Positions 39,558 through 50,823 of a DNA stretch of 64,000 nt are shown here, one piece after another; position 1 is the first letter of the stretch; each line of letters starts with the position of its first letter. The notes under the pieces were generated by a model. It saw only the letters and a program-made list of their open reading frames with translations. It was not told where the DNA came from and searched no databases. Source of the DNA: Dactylis glomerata. Taxonomy: Eukaryota; Streptophyta; Magnoliopsida; Poales; Poaceae. The position numbers were made by a program, and so were the translations under genes. Location: NCBI GenBank assembly GCA_007115705.1, contig QXEO01001118.1:4349571-4413570 (forward strand), in the 5' to 3' direction.

Positions 39558-42303
39558 TTAGCCTTGTCGGCGAGATCTGGGCTGCCTGTGCCGACGTCCT
39601 GAAGGCGATAGACGTTCACGGGGGGGGATGAGGTTCACGGTGGCCTCGGCCGTACTGCCGCTCGTCCTCTTCTGGTTGTGTGTCAGGTGGTGGCGGAGGA
39701 GTATGAAACACGTGCTGAGATCCTGAGGGTGGAGGGATTAAGCTCCCAGATGTGCTAGCTGGATCGTACGAAAAGAAGTCTTGGACAGATGAAAAAAATT
39801 GGTGTTATCCTGTCGCAGCATATGCTCAAATCCCTGTGGTGGAGCCATGGTGTATCCAATACCAGCTTCCATATCGTCCCACGTCGGATCAATAGTTTCC
39901 TAAGGGTTATAGACAATATTAGAACCCATGTCGCGTTAATGAGGTTGAGAAGGTGTAATTAGTTCAGATATATGCACATACTTGTGTGGTATTGAACCGT
40001 TGTGAACTCTCGCCTTGATCCCACGTCGCATGTGCTTGCGGCATATTATGGCCAACATCACAATCCACTGAATCCCACGCAGTCTAAATATTTTCCTGCG
40101 CACGCCTTGCTCCCACGTCCCATGTGTACGAGTCCATTCCTCCAGATGGGGTAACAGTTGGCATAGTAATTGGCTCCTCCTAGCAAAATCATTGAAAAAA
40201 GAAATTGTTACTGTCTATGGAATTTAGTGTTTTTGTAGACAAGAGTCATATCGGGGATGGGAAATGTGAAAAAAGAGGTTGTTCCATAGTACCTGTCTAG
40301 CAGCACGTCTTTGAGATCCTAGGCGTGAATGTGAACGTTGTAGTAGTGATGAGTCTTATCGGGGATGTGTCATTGGTGTGGTACTCAGTCGCGGCTCACT
40401 GGGTCGCGCAAGACTCGGTCTAGACGAAGGCGCTTCAGGCATTTCACGATGATGCGCAATAATATCATCAAGACGGGTGCAGCCTAAACGCCGAAGTCCG
40501 CTTGCGGCAGTAGCGAAAATACGTCTGAATATGTTCTTCCCTTCCTGTGTATTTAAGTTCTGCTGTTGCATAGCTCTTTGCGCATCAAAAGCGATTTGCC
40601 GTAAATCTTCGAGCTGCATGTATCACAATTAGGACATGATTAATTAGGACATGATTAATTAGAACACAATCAGTACCGTGCTGTCACGATGGTACGCCGA
40701 TGATAAGATTTCTGGTCCACGCACTTGCTCGTCCTGTGTAAGCTCTGTAGACGGAGGACCCGACAACAAGGTACGTGTGTTACGGATGTACCACTGATTG
40801 TATATCGCAGTTGTATTTATATTATATGGTCTAAAAATTGAGAAATATATTAGACATAGTAAAAGGGTAATATTTAGACTCTCAAATAAAATATACAAAA
40901 ACATATTACCTTTCATCCTGTACACAATCAGTCAACGCGTTCTCATTCCACGTTTCAATCCAACGCCTATTATGTGTCTGCTAGTCATAACAATTCTTTC
41001 CTTTATTGTCTTGCCTAGATAACAAAAAATTGAATTAAATAGAGGTCACATAATATTAATTATACGATACCATTGAGTGGAAATCTTACTTATGTATGGC
41101 ATGTTCGAGCTGTCTGGGTACTGGTGGGGGCACATCCTGATGGAGATCAAATTGGCGCATTACACGCTCGGGGTTATAGGGCTCAACCATCCAAATAAAA
41201 GGTAGGTTGCAGCGAGTCATCCAGTACGCATGGTCTCTGACACAATCAATTGTTGGCTGCTGATCACCCCAGATGGACTCAAATTTTTCACGCGTCCATG
41301 GATTCCATATGACATTGTACCACTCCAGATGCTCAAACTCATTGTGATATTCAGGGTAGCATCCGCGTACAATATTTGTGGCCCATGATTTGTGGACATG
41401 GACCCACCGGCTAGCCATAGTAAGAGGCCCATATTTATATTGTGTGGCACTATTATAAGGGTGGATTTTATTCTTCATAACTGAACGACCAACAGGTATG
41501 TACTCCCATGACCATAGCTGCAAAAACTCATAGGGAACAACAAGTGTATGACCACCAGCACCTTTCTTCCTGGTTGCATCACATAAACCCCTATAAGTAT
41601 GAGCTAGCAAAGCAGAACCAAAGCTGTATGGGGGGCTTGTAGGTAATGGAGCATCTACTATCTCCTCGGCAATCTTAATTAGACTAGGGAGACATACATC
41701 CCCGTGCGTCGACGGGAACATCATACCAAAAAGAAACAGCAAATACGCGAACAGATGCCTCCTCAACGTCTCCTCTGTTGCATCATCTGGTATTTTATGG
41801 TAAAGTTGTGTTAACCAACTCATTGGGACACCCCTTGGTCTTCTACCACCACGAGCACCTGAATTAGGCACTTCCGTGTCTAGACGCACTCGAATATCGT
41901 CAGGCCAATCACTAGAATATGCAGGAGGGACCAAAGGCTTACCGCAGATAGGTAGACCCGTGATCAGTGACACATCCTTAAGTGTGGGCGTAAGCTCCCC
42001 ACAATGTAAGTGAAAAGTGTGTGTCTCAGGTCTCCAGCGATCTACTAGTGCTGATTGCAGAGACGAGTCTAACATGAATTTAGCCTCAACATCTGTTAAC
42101 CTCGAGTATGGAAGAAGTCCGTAAGCCTGAAGGTATGTGTCATAAAAAGCATTTGTATACCATCGGCTTTTAATGGTTCGGAGCCTAAATGTTGGAGGCG
42201 GGTGCACATTTGTACTAGGATCCAACCAAATGTGGCAGCGGTGCCCATCATCAATTGATTGATGTAATAGGGATGGTAAGGCAGAGTGCCCACTTGTATA
42301 AGT
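39558..42303 (-). pseudogene. Plant mobile domain (MAIN/MAIL-like) gene of the MULE
   Basis: The main exon (42303-41090) encodes a plant mobile domain, known from MAIN/MAIL nuclear proteins and from transposons. It contains HCGELTPTLKDVSLITGLPI near residue 100, SWLTQLYHKIP, LLFLFGMMFPSTHGD and WVEPYNPERVMRQ-like sequence. GT/AG borders and phases suggest more exons at 41014-40910, 40830-40677 and 40613 down to about 40291, then Pro-rich C-terminal exons to 39558. In-frame stops lie in the second exon (TAG in place of a likely Trp codon), at 40356-40358 (TAA) and in a later exon, so this is a pseudogene as read. An upstream ATG is not evident; the frame opens at about SGHSALPSLLHQSID. It lies just downstream of the transposase on the same strand. 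Confidence 0.8.
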
Positions 42304-42442
42304 CTGGGCAATTCTCTGTTATCCACTGTGTCAGATTGACAGGTGGTGTTCGACCCCTCCGGCCTTCTCGAGATGGCAAGGCAGCACGCTCGATTTCTCC
42401 ATTGATTCCCGTCCAAATTGCATTCATCTTCGACTCGGTGTT

Positions 42443-44098
42443 CTACATGCACATCCTCTTGAAAAGCTTGAACCAATCCTTGTTCTTGAACTTTGTGTAG
42501 AAATTTGCTGCTAGGTGCCGCATGCACCACCGTGTCTCCAAATCAGGCCACCCCCATTCAGGGCCCGTAACCTGCTTGATTGTGTTCAGCGCGTTTAGCA
42601 GACCCGCGTTGCGATCAGAGATGATGCATACATCGGGACGCTGCTTCACGACTCCATTCTTCAAACAGCTTAGAAACCACAACCAGCTGTCCTTGTTCTC
42701 ACCCTCCACCAAACTATATGCAATAGGAAGAAGCTGGTTATTTGCGTCTGCTGCAATTGCCACCATGAGTGTACCCTTGTACTTTCCAGTCAGAAATGTA
42801 CCATCAACTGATAACACCGGGCGACAATGATGGAATGCCTGTACAGTCTGGGGGAATGCCCAGAATACACGGTCAAGGATTCTTTTGTTCTCCTCCCGAG
42901 GGTGCGGCCGATATTTCAAGAACACTTGAGTCCCCTTGTTAGTTACACATATCGGATTAAGCAATCTAGGGGTGTAGTTATAGGCATCCTCATATGTGCC
43001 ATACAACCTCTCAAAAATGTCCTCCTTGGCACGCCGAGCCTTGCCGTAGCTGACTTTGTAGCCAATTCGGTCTTCTGCTGCTTTTTGTAGCTTCTTAATA
43101 CCCATATTAATATCTTCTTCCACTGCCACTGACATTATATGTGACACGTACTTCGCGGTCACATTGCAATGATCTAGAAGAGTTCCAACCTGCTCGCAGC
43201 TATGGGGTACAATTTTTGTGATCACCCATGGCTGACATACACCACGCCTCTGACGAGCGATCACTCTACCCTGGCAACCCTCGGCCAAGAAAAGGCAGAC
43301 GACTTTCAGCTCAGTCTTATCAGACAGTTTAACTCTGTGCTGCCGAGATATGGACAATGCATATCTTTTTATTGCCTGGTCAGCAGAGTCCTTGTCTGGA
43401 AAACTATGCCCAACCTCCAGACTAGCCTTACCGAGGCCCGCAACAGAGTGATATTCGTTGCGGATGGTCATAGTCTGCAAGAAGTCTTCGGGCATCGGTC
43501 CTGCAACCGCCCTCTGAGATGGACCAACACCTTCCTCCTCTGACGATGACGACCCAGAAGAATGATCGTCATCGTCATCATCTAGGGCCTCCGGTAATCC
43601 CTCCATACGTTCACTTATGTCAACGACCGCAGACCAATAGCCTGGGTCGGGCACAAGCTCAAGTTCCATCGGCTCCGATCGGCCGCTGCTGGGGCCGCCG
43701 GAGATGGCTAGCTGCGCATCTGGAGCGCCGCTACTGCATCCAGGCTCATCATTTGGAGAGACAAACTGCACATACACCATCGGCCTTTGAAACATAGCGG
43801 CGCCAGGCGTGGTTGCAAACCTCATGTATGTCCTCCATGAGTTATTTCCTTTCACCTCCCGCAGACCCCAACGGGGAGCTGTCCCATCATCCCCTCCCAC
43901 ACATATGACGGCCTCAACGGTCATCTTCTTCCCCCGCATCTCAGGACCAAACTGCACCCGGATGCATTTCCTCACTTCCGCAAAATCTAGGTTCTCCATG
44001 TCTCTCACTACAACATTTATAGACTCGCACTGAGACACATTTAGCCCAGAAATTCCGTCGCGTACCACATCACCATAAAACACTAATAAATTTTTCAT
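42443..44098 (-). pseudogene. MuDR-type MULE transposase, C-terminally truncated
   Basis: The 551-residue frame has an N-terminal region found in grass MULEs, an acidic linker (residues 173-190, DDDDDDHSSGSSSSEEE) and a MuDR DNA-binding domain at about 227-315. The catalytic core starts near 395. LSVDGTFLTGKYKGTLMVAI holds the first catalytic Asp (432) and CIISDRNAGLLNAL the second (495). TRWCMRHLAANF gives the C-x2-H motif of MULE transposases. A TAG after RMCM ends the frame. NTESKMNAIW continues in the same frame for about 50 codons, but the usual C-terminal part with the SWIM zinc finger is missing before the plant-mobile-domain gene begins. An intact enzyme would cut and paste the element by its inverted repeats; this one is probably inactive. 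Two short leader introns may exist further upstream. Confidence 0.88.
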
Positions 44099-45429
44099 CG
44101 TACCTACCCCACAAATTTAAAATGGACATTAGTAACACAGAAGCTACATTTTATATTTATGTACAAATTTAAATATTCTACTAAATGACCTGACATAATT
44201 TATATTTTGCGTATAATTAATTATTCTTTCTGCATGCAATCACTAACGGAATTAAATTTACTGTTCTACCAACGTAACTATATGGGATACAGTACAATAA
44301 AATAAATACTTAACACTTTTTACTAGATAAAGTATGCGATCGAATATTATTCATAGAATTAATTATTCTTTCATGCATGCAATCACTACCGAAATTATCT
44401 TACTTCACTTTATTGTTCTACCAATGTAAGTACATGACATACACTACAACAAAATAAATACTTAACATTTCTTAAGAGATAAATTTTATACCTCAACTTC
44501 AAGAACGCGGTCCGTAACTATTTATGCCACCGAATATTTCCAATAACCAATATTTAACTAACGTTCGTAGAAAATTTCACCTGAAATATATATGCAACCG
44601 AATTATTAACAAATCATACTTATACTACAAGACTGAAAAAATATATGACATGAGGTTTTTACCGTTACTTCAATGACTATTGGTACACTTCAAATTCTGC
44701 GGCACACAATTTCCAAGTATTACCAGCGACATCGTATTCATGCTACAATCCACCTACCACATAAAATCATTGGTTTCGTTAGAATGAATGTAAAAATAAT
44801 TGATGCTTCATTAGCAAGTTCGAAATCATGCAACTATAATATCATCATTATCACTCTCCATGCTAATAATATGTTACATGACTTAATCTTTAACTACCAT
44901 GCAATAACATAAGTAATCATTTGAAGATGTTACCTTCATACGAGAAGCTCCTCTATTTCTTCATGTGTGGATCTTCCTTTAATATCCAATTTTGCTACCT
45001 TAATACCACCTACTTATGCTAATCTTGAACAAAGCACAGCTCATTACAGAGTAGATAGCAGGAGATGGAGATGCTCAGCTCATTACAGAGGAGAGAGCAG
45101 GTGATGGAGTACGAGAGATAGCAGGAGATGGAGAAGCTCAGCTTATTAGAGAGGAGAGAGCAAGTGAGTGAATGAGTGAAGGAGCAGGCCTGCTGCATGT
45201 GTGAGGGTGCTGCTCTTTAAAAGGAGAGTTGATCAGCCGACGTCGCATCCTGTCTCCTAATAATTGTAGTCTATTTACTATACGAAACAGTGTTTCAAAG
45301 CATCAAATACACAGGTAAAAACACCACAGATTGCATATCACATGCAAAAAGAGCACATAGGCGGGAATCCTATTCGCTGCTTCCTTTCTTTCCCAGACAG
45401 GCAGTAATCAGCGTCATCGTTGGAACTTG
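44099..45429. other. MULE 5' non-coding region upstream of the transposase
   Basis: This AT-rich DNA has no recognisable gene. On the minus strand a TTTTAAAG at about 45219-45226 is a possible TATA-like promoter for the transposase; the repeats at 45039-45175 would lie in the leader. Confidence 0.5.
45039..45175. repeat. Short tandem repeats in the transposase leader
   Basis: CAGCTCATTACAGAG and CAGCTTATTAGAGAG, alternating with GAGAGAGCAGG and GATAGCAGGAGATGGAG, are repeated about three times over 140 bases. The stretch is purine-rich on the plus strand. Confidence 0.7.
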
Positions 45430-45726
45430 GGCCGGTCGGGCGTGCCAGGGTGCCGGAAACGAGGATGGCGGCAGGGTGCCACGTTACCTTGCCGGCAACG
45501 GCGATGGCGGCAGGGCCCGCAGTGGTCAACAGAGCAACCAGCCAAGCCACATGCCGCCTTTGGCTGTGGCGGCATGCCCCTGCCGGCGTCGGCCCAGGCG
45601 GCACGTTCCACGTGTCGCCTGACCAGCCGTGCCGCCACCCGTAGGGGGTCTTTTTTGACAAATTTTTTGGCAGGTAGTCTTTTCTAGCATTTCACTCGCG
45701 CAGGTGGTCTTATGTGTCAAAAATTC
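45430..45726. repeat. Right terminal inverted repeat of the MULE
   Basis: It is the reverse complement of the left repeat (34128-34430), with substitutions and short indels concentrated in the inner third. The 9-bp duplication GCTAATTTC follows at 45727-45735. Confidence 0.9.
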
Positions 45727-45735
45727 GCTAATTTC

Positions 45736-46049
45736 AGTTTAGTGCCAGCTCTAGCGTGACAAGAAGGCATACCTTATTGCTTCTTGATCACTTTGGTCTG
45801 ATGGGTAATCTGGATCTCCATGTTGGTCCGATGGACAAGAAAATTGCATTCTAATTGATTGATGACGCAAATCATGTTTTGATGCAAAGCTATTTATTGT
45901 ATTGCAAAGCTTATGCGCCATCATACCAAATCTGTAGGCATTGGAAGCCTTACTTGAGCGTCAAGAGCACGAGAGCTTTAGGTCGATCATGTATGAGCCT
46001 CTTGCCTAGCTATGACATATTTGTACTATCTCGGATATCATCGCAGTGT
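45736..46049. other. Unassigned sequence between MULE and CACTA remnant
   Basis: Nothing recognisable was seen here. Confidence 0.5.
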
Positions 46050-47490
46050 TTGAAACAGGGCCTTTAGCACCGGTCCGTAAGGATTTTTAGCACCGGTTTC
46101 GCAACCGGTGCTAATTATCCGGTGCTAAAAGTCACCTTTAGCACCGGTTGTCTTACGAACCAGTGCTAAAAGGGGTATCACGTGGCCTCTGCACCGCACG
46201 CCTGGGCAGGGACCTTTAGTCCCGGTTTGTAATACCGACCGGGACTAAAGAGTCCCAGGTGTTTTATATTATTTACTCGTTTTTCTTTATTTTAAAGAAG
46301 TTTTTGTATATTTTATGGTACTACATACTGTAATAAGATAATTTGTACAAATATTCATGCATGCATATATAACATACTTTGTCTTACAAGCGAACAAATA
46401 TATATAATTGTGTTAGTTACATGGACATCACAATTATCGAGACTAAATCCGTCTATTCGATAACACAGAGGCTACCTCTATTACATGAAGATCATTGTAA
46501 TCATCTAAGAATTCCGCCTATTTATATGAAATCTTCCATTTTTTTCATCTATCACCTCTTTCAACAAAAATCCCGCCAATTCCTCTTTAATTGCTAGTAG
46601 ACGTTGATGTGGTAGGAGCTTCTCCCGCATGCGATCATTTTACAATAAAAGAGAGATCAATATAAATTTATTAATTATCATAACAAAAATTATGAATGAA
46701 ACTCAACACAATTGATAAATTGCTCACAGCTAATGTCCTGCGCTCAGTGGTAAATCCGTGAATGAACTCGCAAACATAGTATCCACAAAAGTTGGTCCCC
46801 TGTGGTAGCTGCACACACTTTACAAGAATAGAACTCAATCAAAAATAATATCAAGCATCATAATTGTATTGAAACTAGAAGTAAACAGATGTGCGGAACT
46901 AGCTCCTACTCCTTACGTCGACTCTAGTAAAGATCAGCCGATCACGCCATGGTCCCGTTACCACCCCTTTGAACCGTTCCCAAACACTGCCCGGGAAATA
47001 CAAATAAATCAATGAGTTATGAATTAAATGATATCTCAGCTTTTCAACGAAAGAGGCCGATATAGTGCTAAAATGATTGAAAATTACTCTTGGAGCATAT
47101 TCTGCATGTCGCGGAACTCTTCCATGTCTCTCCTTAATGGGTCGAGTACTTCAACTCTTCCATTGTCAACTTCAATATTAAACAGAATCCAGTGAAACCT
47201 GCACATATTTTTGCTAGGATGATAATGTCCCTCTAGCAAAGAACATTTCGACTTAAAGAGAAATAGAACGTCAAACATTCAAAATTAATGAGTGTTAAAT
47301 TTTATTTAGGATTTTTTTAGAGTGATTACAGTTCAATTTACAACTTATTAGAGTTTTAAGTAATTGTGAATTTGATTTTCGACATAGTTGGAATATTTTT
47401 ATAAACTAGAAGTCAAACTATATTTGTTGTGAAATATTTTAAGCGATTCTTAGCAGGATTCAAATTTCAACTAAAGTTGTTTTGGGTGTA
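46050..47490 (-). mobile_element. CACTA remnant with Ulp1-like protease exons
   Basis: The left end (46050-46260) has subterminal repeats, TTTAGCACCGGT with ACCGGTGCTAA and TTTAGTCCCGGTT with CCGGGACTAAAG, characteristic of Triticeae CACTA elements. On the minus strand at 47283-47084 is CRFHWILFNIEVDNGRVEVL. VWERFKGVVTGPWRDRLIFT follows near 46990-46920 and QLPQGTNFCGYYVCEFIHGF near 46810-46750. These resemble the Ulp1-like (C48) cysteine protease of CACTA second genes, with the HW motif and the FCGYYVC cysteine. The other end and the transposase are missing, and a CACTA terminus is absent at the left. It is a truncated, probably dead copy. Confidence 0.75.
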
Positions 47491-48031
47491 AACAAAAAAA
47501 AAATAAGTTATTGGTCAAATGGGCCGGACCAATTGGCCTGCTAGGCCAGCCCATCAAGGTCCGGTCGGATCGAGTAACTACGACCCGACCCCTTCTCTCA
47601 CTCGCGGTCGCTCTTTGTCTCAAAAATAATCGCGGTCCCTCTCCCCCCTCCCTCTTGCACACATGCACATGTCCCTGGTGAATGGCGATGACGTCGCTGC
47701 CGCTGCGACTCCGGCCGTCGCCGGTCAAATCCGACACCGCCGGCAAAATCTTCTGCCGCTACTCGCCGGCGTTGCTCCGCCTCGCTGTCCTCCATCGACT
47801 CCCCTACACTGCGGTGCCTCTCTGCGTCCACGCCCCCCCCCCCCTACTCAACCTCCTCCATGCTGCGCCGCTGCCACGGCGATTCCGGCCGTCGCCGGCC
47901 GTATCCGGCACCGACGTGCACCGTCGAGGTTTCGCCTCTCTCCCTTCCTTCGAATCCCCGCCGCCGCGGTTCTCGCCCCCGTCTCCAGCGTGTCCACGAG
48001 CTAACCCTAGCCCGCCTAGGGTTTGGGTCGC
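47491..48031. other. GC-rich unique sequence, left half of a split region
   Basis: The overlapping plus-strand frames are rich in Pro, Arg and Ala. The sequence ends CCTAGGGTTTGGGTCGC and continues at 49465 beyond the solo LTR. It resembles the 5' end of a grass gene in composition but I could not identify a product. Confidence 0.5.
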
Positions 48032-49464
48032 TGATGTCTACGCACACGTCTGTTCTTGTAGACAGTGTTGGGCCTCCAAGTGCAGAGGTTTGTAGAGCAG
48101 TAGCAAGTTTCCCTTAAGTGGACCACCCAAGGTTTATCGAACTCAGGGAGTAAGAGGTCAAAGCTATCCCTCTCAAACAACCCTGCAATTACGATACCGA
48201 AAGTCTCTTGTGTCCCCAACACACCCAATACACTTGTGAGATGTATAGGTGCACTAGTTCAGCGAAGAGATAGTGAAATACAAGTAGTAATGATGATTAT
48301 AAGTAGTAAATGTAATCTGAAATAAATATCGCTGCGAGCAAACATGTAACAAAACTGAAAGGAAACGGTGTGCAATGCTTAGAAACAAGGCCTAGGGATC
48401 ATACTTTCACTAGTGGACACACTCTCAACAAATATAACATAATTGAACCAATAGATACTATCATCAATATGCAACTCAAAACAATTCTCCAATGGATAAC
48501 AAACACTAATCATGCGTAGGGCTACGAAGCACTCCTCAAAGTCCATATTTCCCCAAACTAGATTATCCCACACTATCACCGTGAACGCACTGGATGGTTC
48601 CAACAAACACCAACAATTCATAGAGACATTAACCAAAAAGACACACATGATGCGCACACTGTCACCGTCACACCATGATACAAGGTATCTCTAGAGTTTA
48701 CAAATATAAAGCACGGGAGTAGCATAATATCTGAATAATAGCATCTACCAATTCAACTAGATACAAAGCTCACGATCACATAAAGATCATATCATGGGAG
48801 AGAGAGGTGAACCACATAGCTACCGGTAGAGCCCTCAGCCCCGGGGGAGAACTACTCCCTCCTCATCATAGGAGACAGCAAGGTTGATGGAGATATCGGT
48901 GAGGTCGATGGAGACGGCGGAGACGGCGATGGAGACCGATGGAGATGGCTCCGGGGCACTTCCCCGTCCTGGCAGGGTGCCGGAACAGAGACTTCTGTCC
49001 CCCGAAATTTGTCTTCGACGGTGGCGGAGCTACGGAACTGTTCTGGGAAAAACGCCGATTGTTTTAGGGTTTTCCGTCGGGAGGCTTCTTATAGGCGAAG
49101 GGGCGTCGTCAGGAGTGCACCAGGGTGGCCTCACAATGGGTGGGCACGGCCAGGGGCTGGGTCACGCCCCCCTATTGTGTGGGCAGCCCCTGGCCCCCCT
49201 CCGGCTCTCGTTCGGTCTTCGGTCCTCTTTCGGGAAAAATAAGACTTCTGAAACTTGTTTCGTTCAATTCCGAGAATATTTCCTGTGTAGTTTTTCTGAA
49301 ACACAAAAACAGCAGAAAATAGGGAACTGACACTGTGGCATCTTGTTAGTAGGTTAGTTCCAGAAATCGCATAAAAATGCCACGAAGTGTAACGAAACAC
49401 AAGGCAAATGGTGTAAAAACAAGCATGGAGCATCAAAAATTATTGATACATTTGAGACGTATCA
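48032..49464 (-). mobile_element. Solo LTR of the same family as the 1-7569 element
   Basis: The 1433-bp sequence begins TGATGTCTACGC and ends GACGTATCA, the reverse complement of the LTR at 6133-7569. GTCGC lies immediately outside both ends (48027-48031 and 49465-49469). No internal domain is present, so it arose by recombination between the LTRs of a complete insertion. Frames inside it mirror those of the LTR and are not genes. Confidence 0.95.
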
Positions 49465-50823
49465 GTCGCCGGCATCGCCAGAGCGCCGGTGTCAACCAGG
49501 AGGGGGTGAGACTGCGTCCCGCTGGCGGCAGAACTACACCCCGCATCGGCGGCCAGATCTGGTGATGCCCGCCGTCGCTGGCCCGCCCAAGCCCGACAAG
49601 GGTCGATGCGTCGCCATGATTGGACAGGCAAACAAGAAGGAGAGAGGACGCCGCAAGGTGCCACCCCCATCCGCTGTAGCACCCCATCCTCCACCTCCGA
49701 CCAGGTAGGGGAAGACCGGCTCCACCACCTCCCTGCGACGCCACCATCGCCACCGGAACCGCTCGACTCCGCCACCGGAGACCACCATGGATCCCGAGTG
49801 CCTGCCATGGAAGGCTGCCCCGCGCCACCCTGGCTCCATGCTCGCTCGGGGCATCTCCAACGGCCCGACGTAAACGGATCGTGGGCCTTCGAATTGGTCC
49901 GAAAATGAGCGGGTCGCAAAAACCTATCCCAGTGGATCAACACATTTTGACCGTGATATCCGCAGCGACGCAAACGTGACCCAAATATAGACGTGGTTTA
50001 CGTTGCCGCGGACTGACCTAAATATATCCATCACCCGACACAAACAGATCAAAAATATATATAATTTAGAGCCAAAATAGGTCCAGCCATTAAAAATACC
50101 ACGGTGGGCTAGGCTAGACGCCAAGCAGCGATGACGCACCCAGCTCCCTAGGCCGTTTAATTCGTCACGTTGGTCGCAAGTCGTATTTTTACCGGACAGA
50201 TAAACCAGCTTTGAAGGAGTACAGTGTGAACCCTAGTTCAGTATTCCGTAATCTGGCTTAAGACACGCATTCCGTACTACCAATGTGTATTCCTTTCGCT
50301 CCATTCTCTCTCTCTCTCTCCCTCACGCTCACGGCCCTCTCCATCTCTGTTCCCCACTGGCTCGTCGTGATGTTATCGCCGCCGCCGCCGCTGCCGGCTG
50401 CTGCTACGGCCGCAAGCGCCGCCGTCTGCCGCTCCGGCCGCTGCCGCTTCCGTCACTACAAGCTCGACATCTCCCTATGCTCCCCGCTGCCGCCGCGCTC
50501 TCCAGCACCCATGCGCACACGCTCACAAAACCCTAGCCATGGGGCTCGGGTTCGCAGCGCGGCTCCTGCGGCTCTGCCTCTGGCTGCTCCTCCGGCTCTC
50601 CCTCCTCGTCAAAGACCACGGCGTTTTCCCTTCGTCTGTGCGCTCCACGGGGCACACGGCTTCACCGCACCATCGTGTGCTTGCGAGCTCGAGGCCATGG
50701 TAGTGGGCCGCGGACTGCCGGGAGGAGGGGCTTGGTTGGCGCTCCGCTGGCTAATCACCGACGAGGTGGCGCGAGGCCAGCGAGGGTGACGATGTATCTC
50801 TGCGTCATGGTGCGCACGGCTGA
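49465..50823. other. Split region, right half, with a GC-rich open frame
   Basis: The sequence continues 48031 after removal of the solo LTR. A frame at 50283-50789 (168 codons) is rich in Pro, Ala and Arg with a Ser/Leu-rich start (LSLSLTLTALSIS). It could be the first exon of a gene interrupted by the next solo LTR, but I recognise nothing in it and the composition alone gives long open frames. Confidence 0.4.

Larger units (their letters stand above)
34128..45726 (-). mobile_element. Mutator-like element (MULE), 11.6 kb, carrying a nested LTR element
   Basis: Inverted repeats of about 300 bp bound the segment, starting GATCTTTTGACATATAAG at the left and, reverse complemented, GAATTTTTGACACATAAG at the right. 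Directly outside are GCTAATTTT (34119-34127) and GCTAATTTC (45727-45735), a 9-bp duplication with one mismatch, the length typical of MULEs. Inside are an accessory gene (34686-35507, plus), a plant-mobile-domain pseudogene and a MuDR-type transposase (both minus). A 3.8-kb LTR element lies within it. Without that insertion the MULE is about 7.8 kb. The transposase is truncated, so the element is probably not autonomous. Confidence 0.92.

Noticed and set aside
42096..42530. 144-codon minus frame between transposase and plant mobile domain
   Set aside because: It overlaps both in a third frame, and neither family profile fits it.
49860..50150. GGGGCATCTCCAACGGC start as a possible MITE
   Set aside because: The opposite end and a target duplication could not be found.
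50283..50789. 168-codon Pro/Ala-rich frame as a gene
   Set aside because: Composition alone can explain it. No domain; described in the regional entry only.
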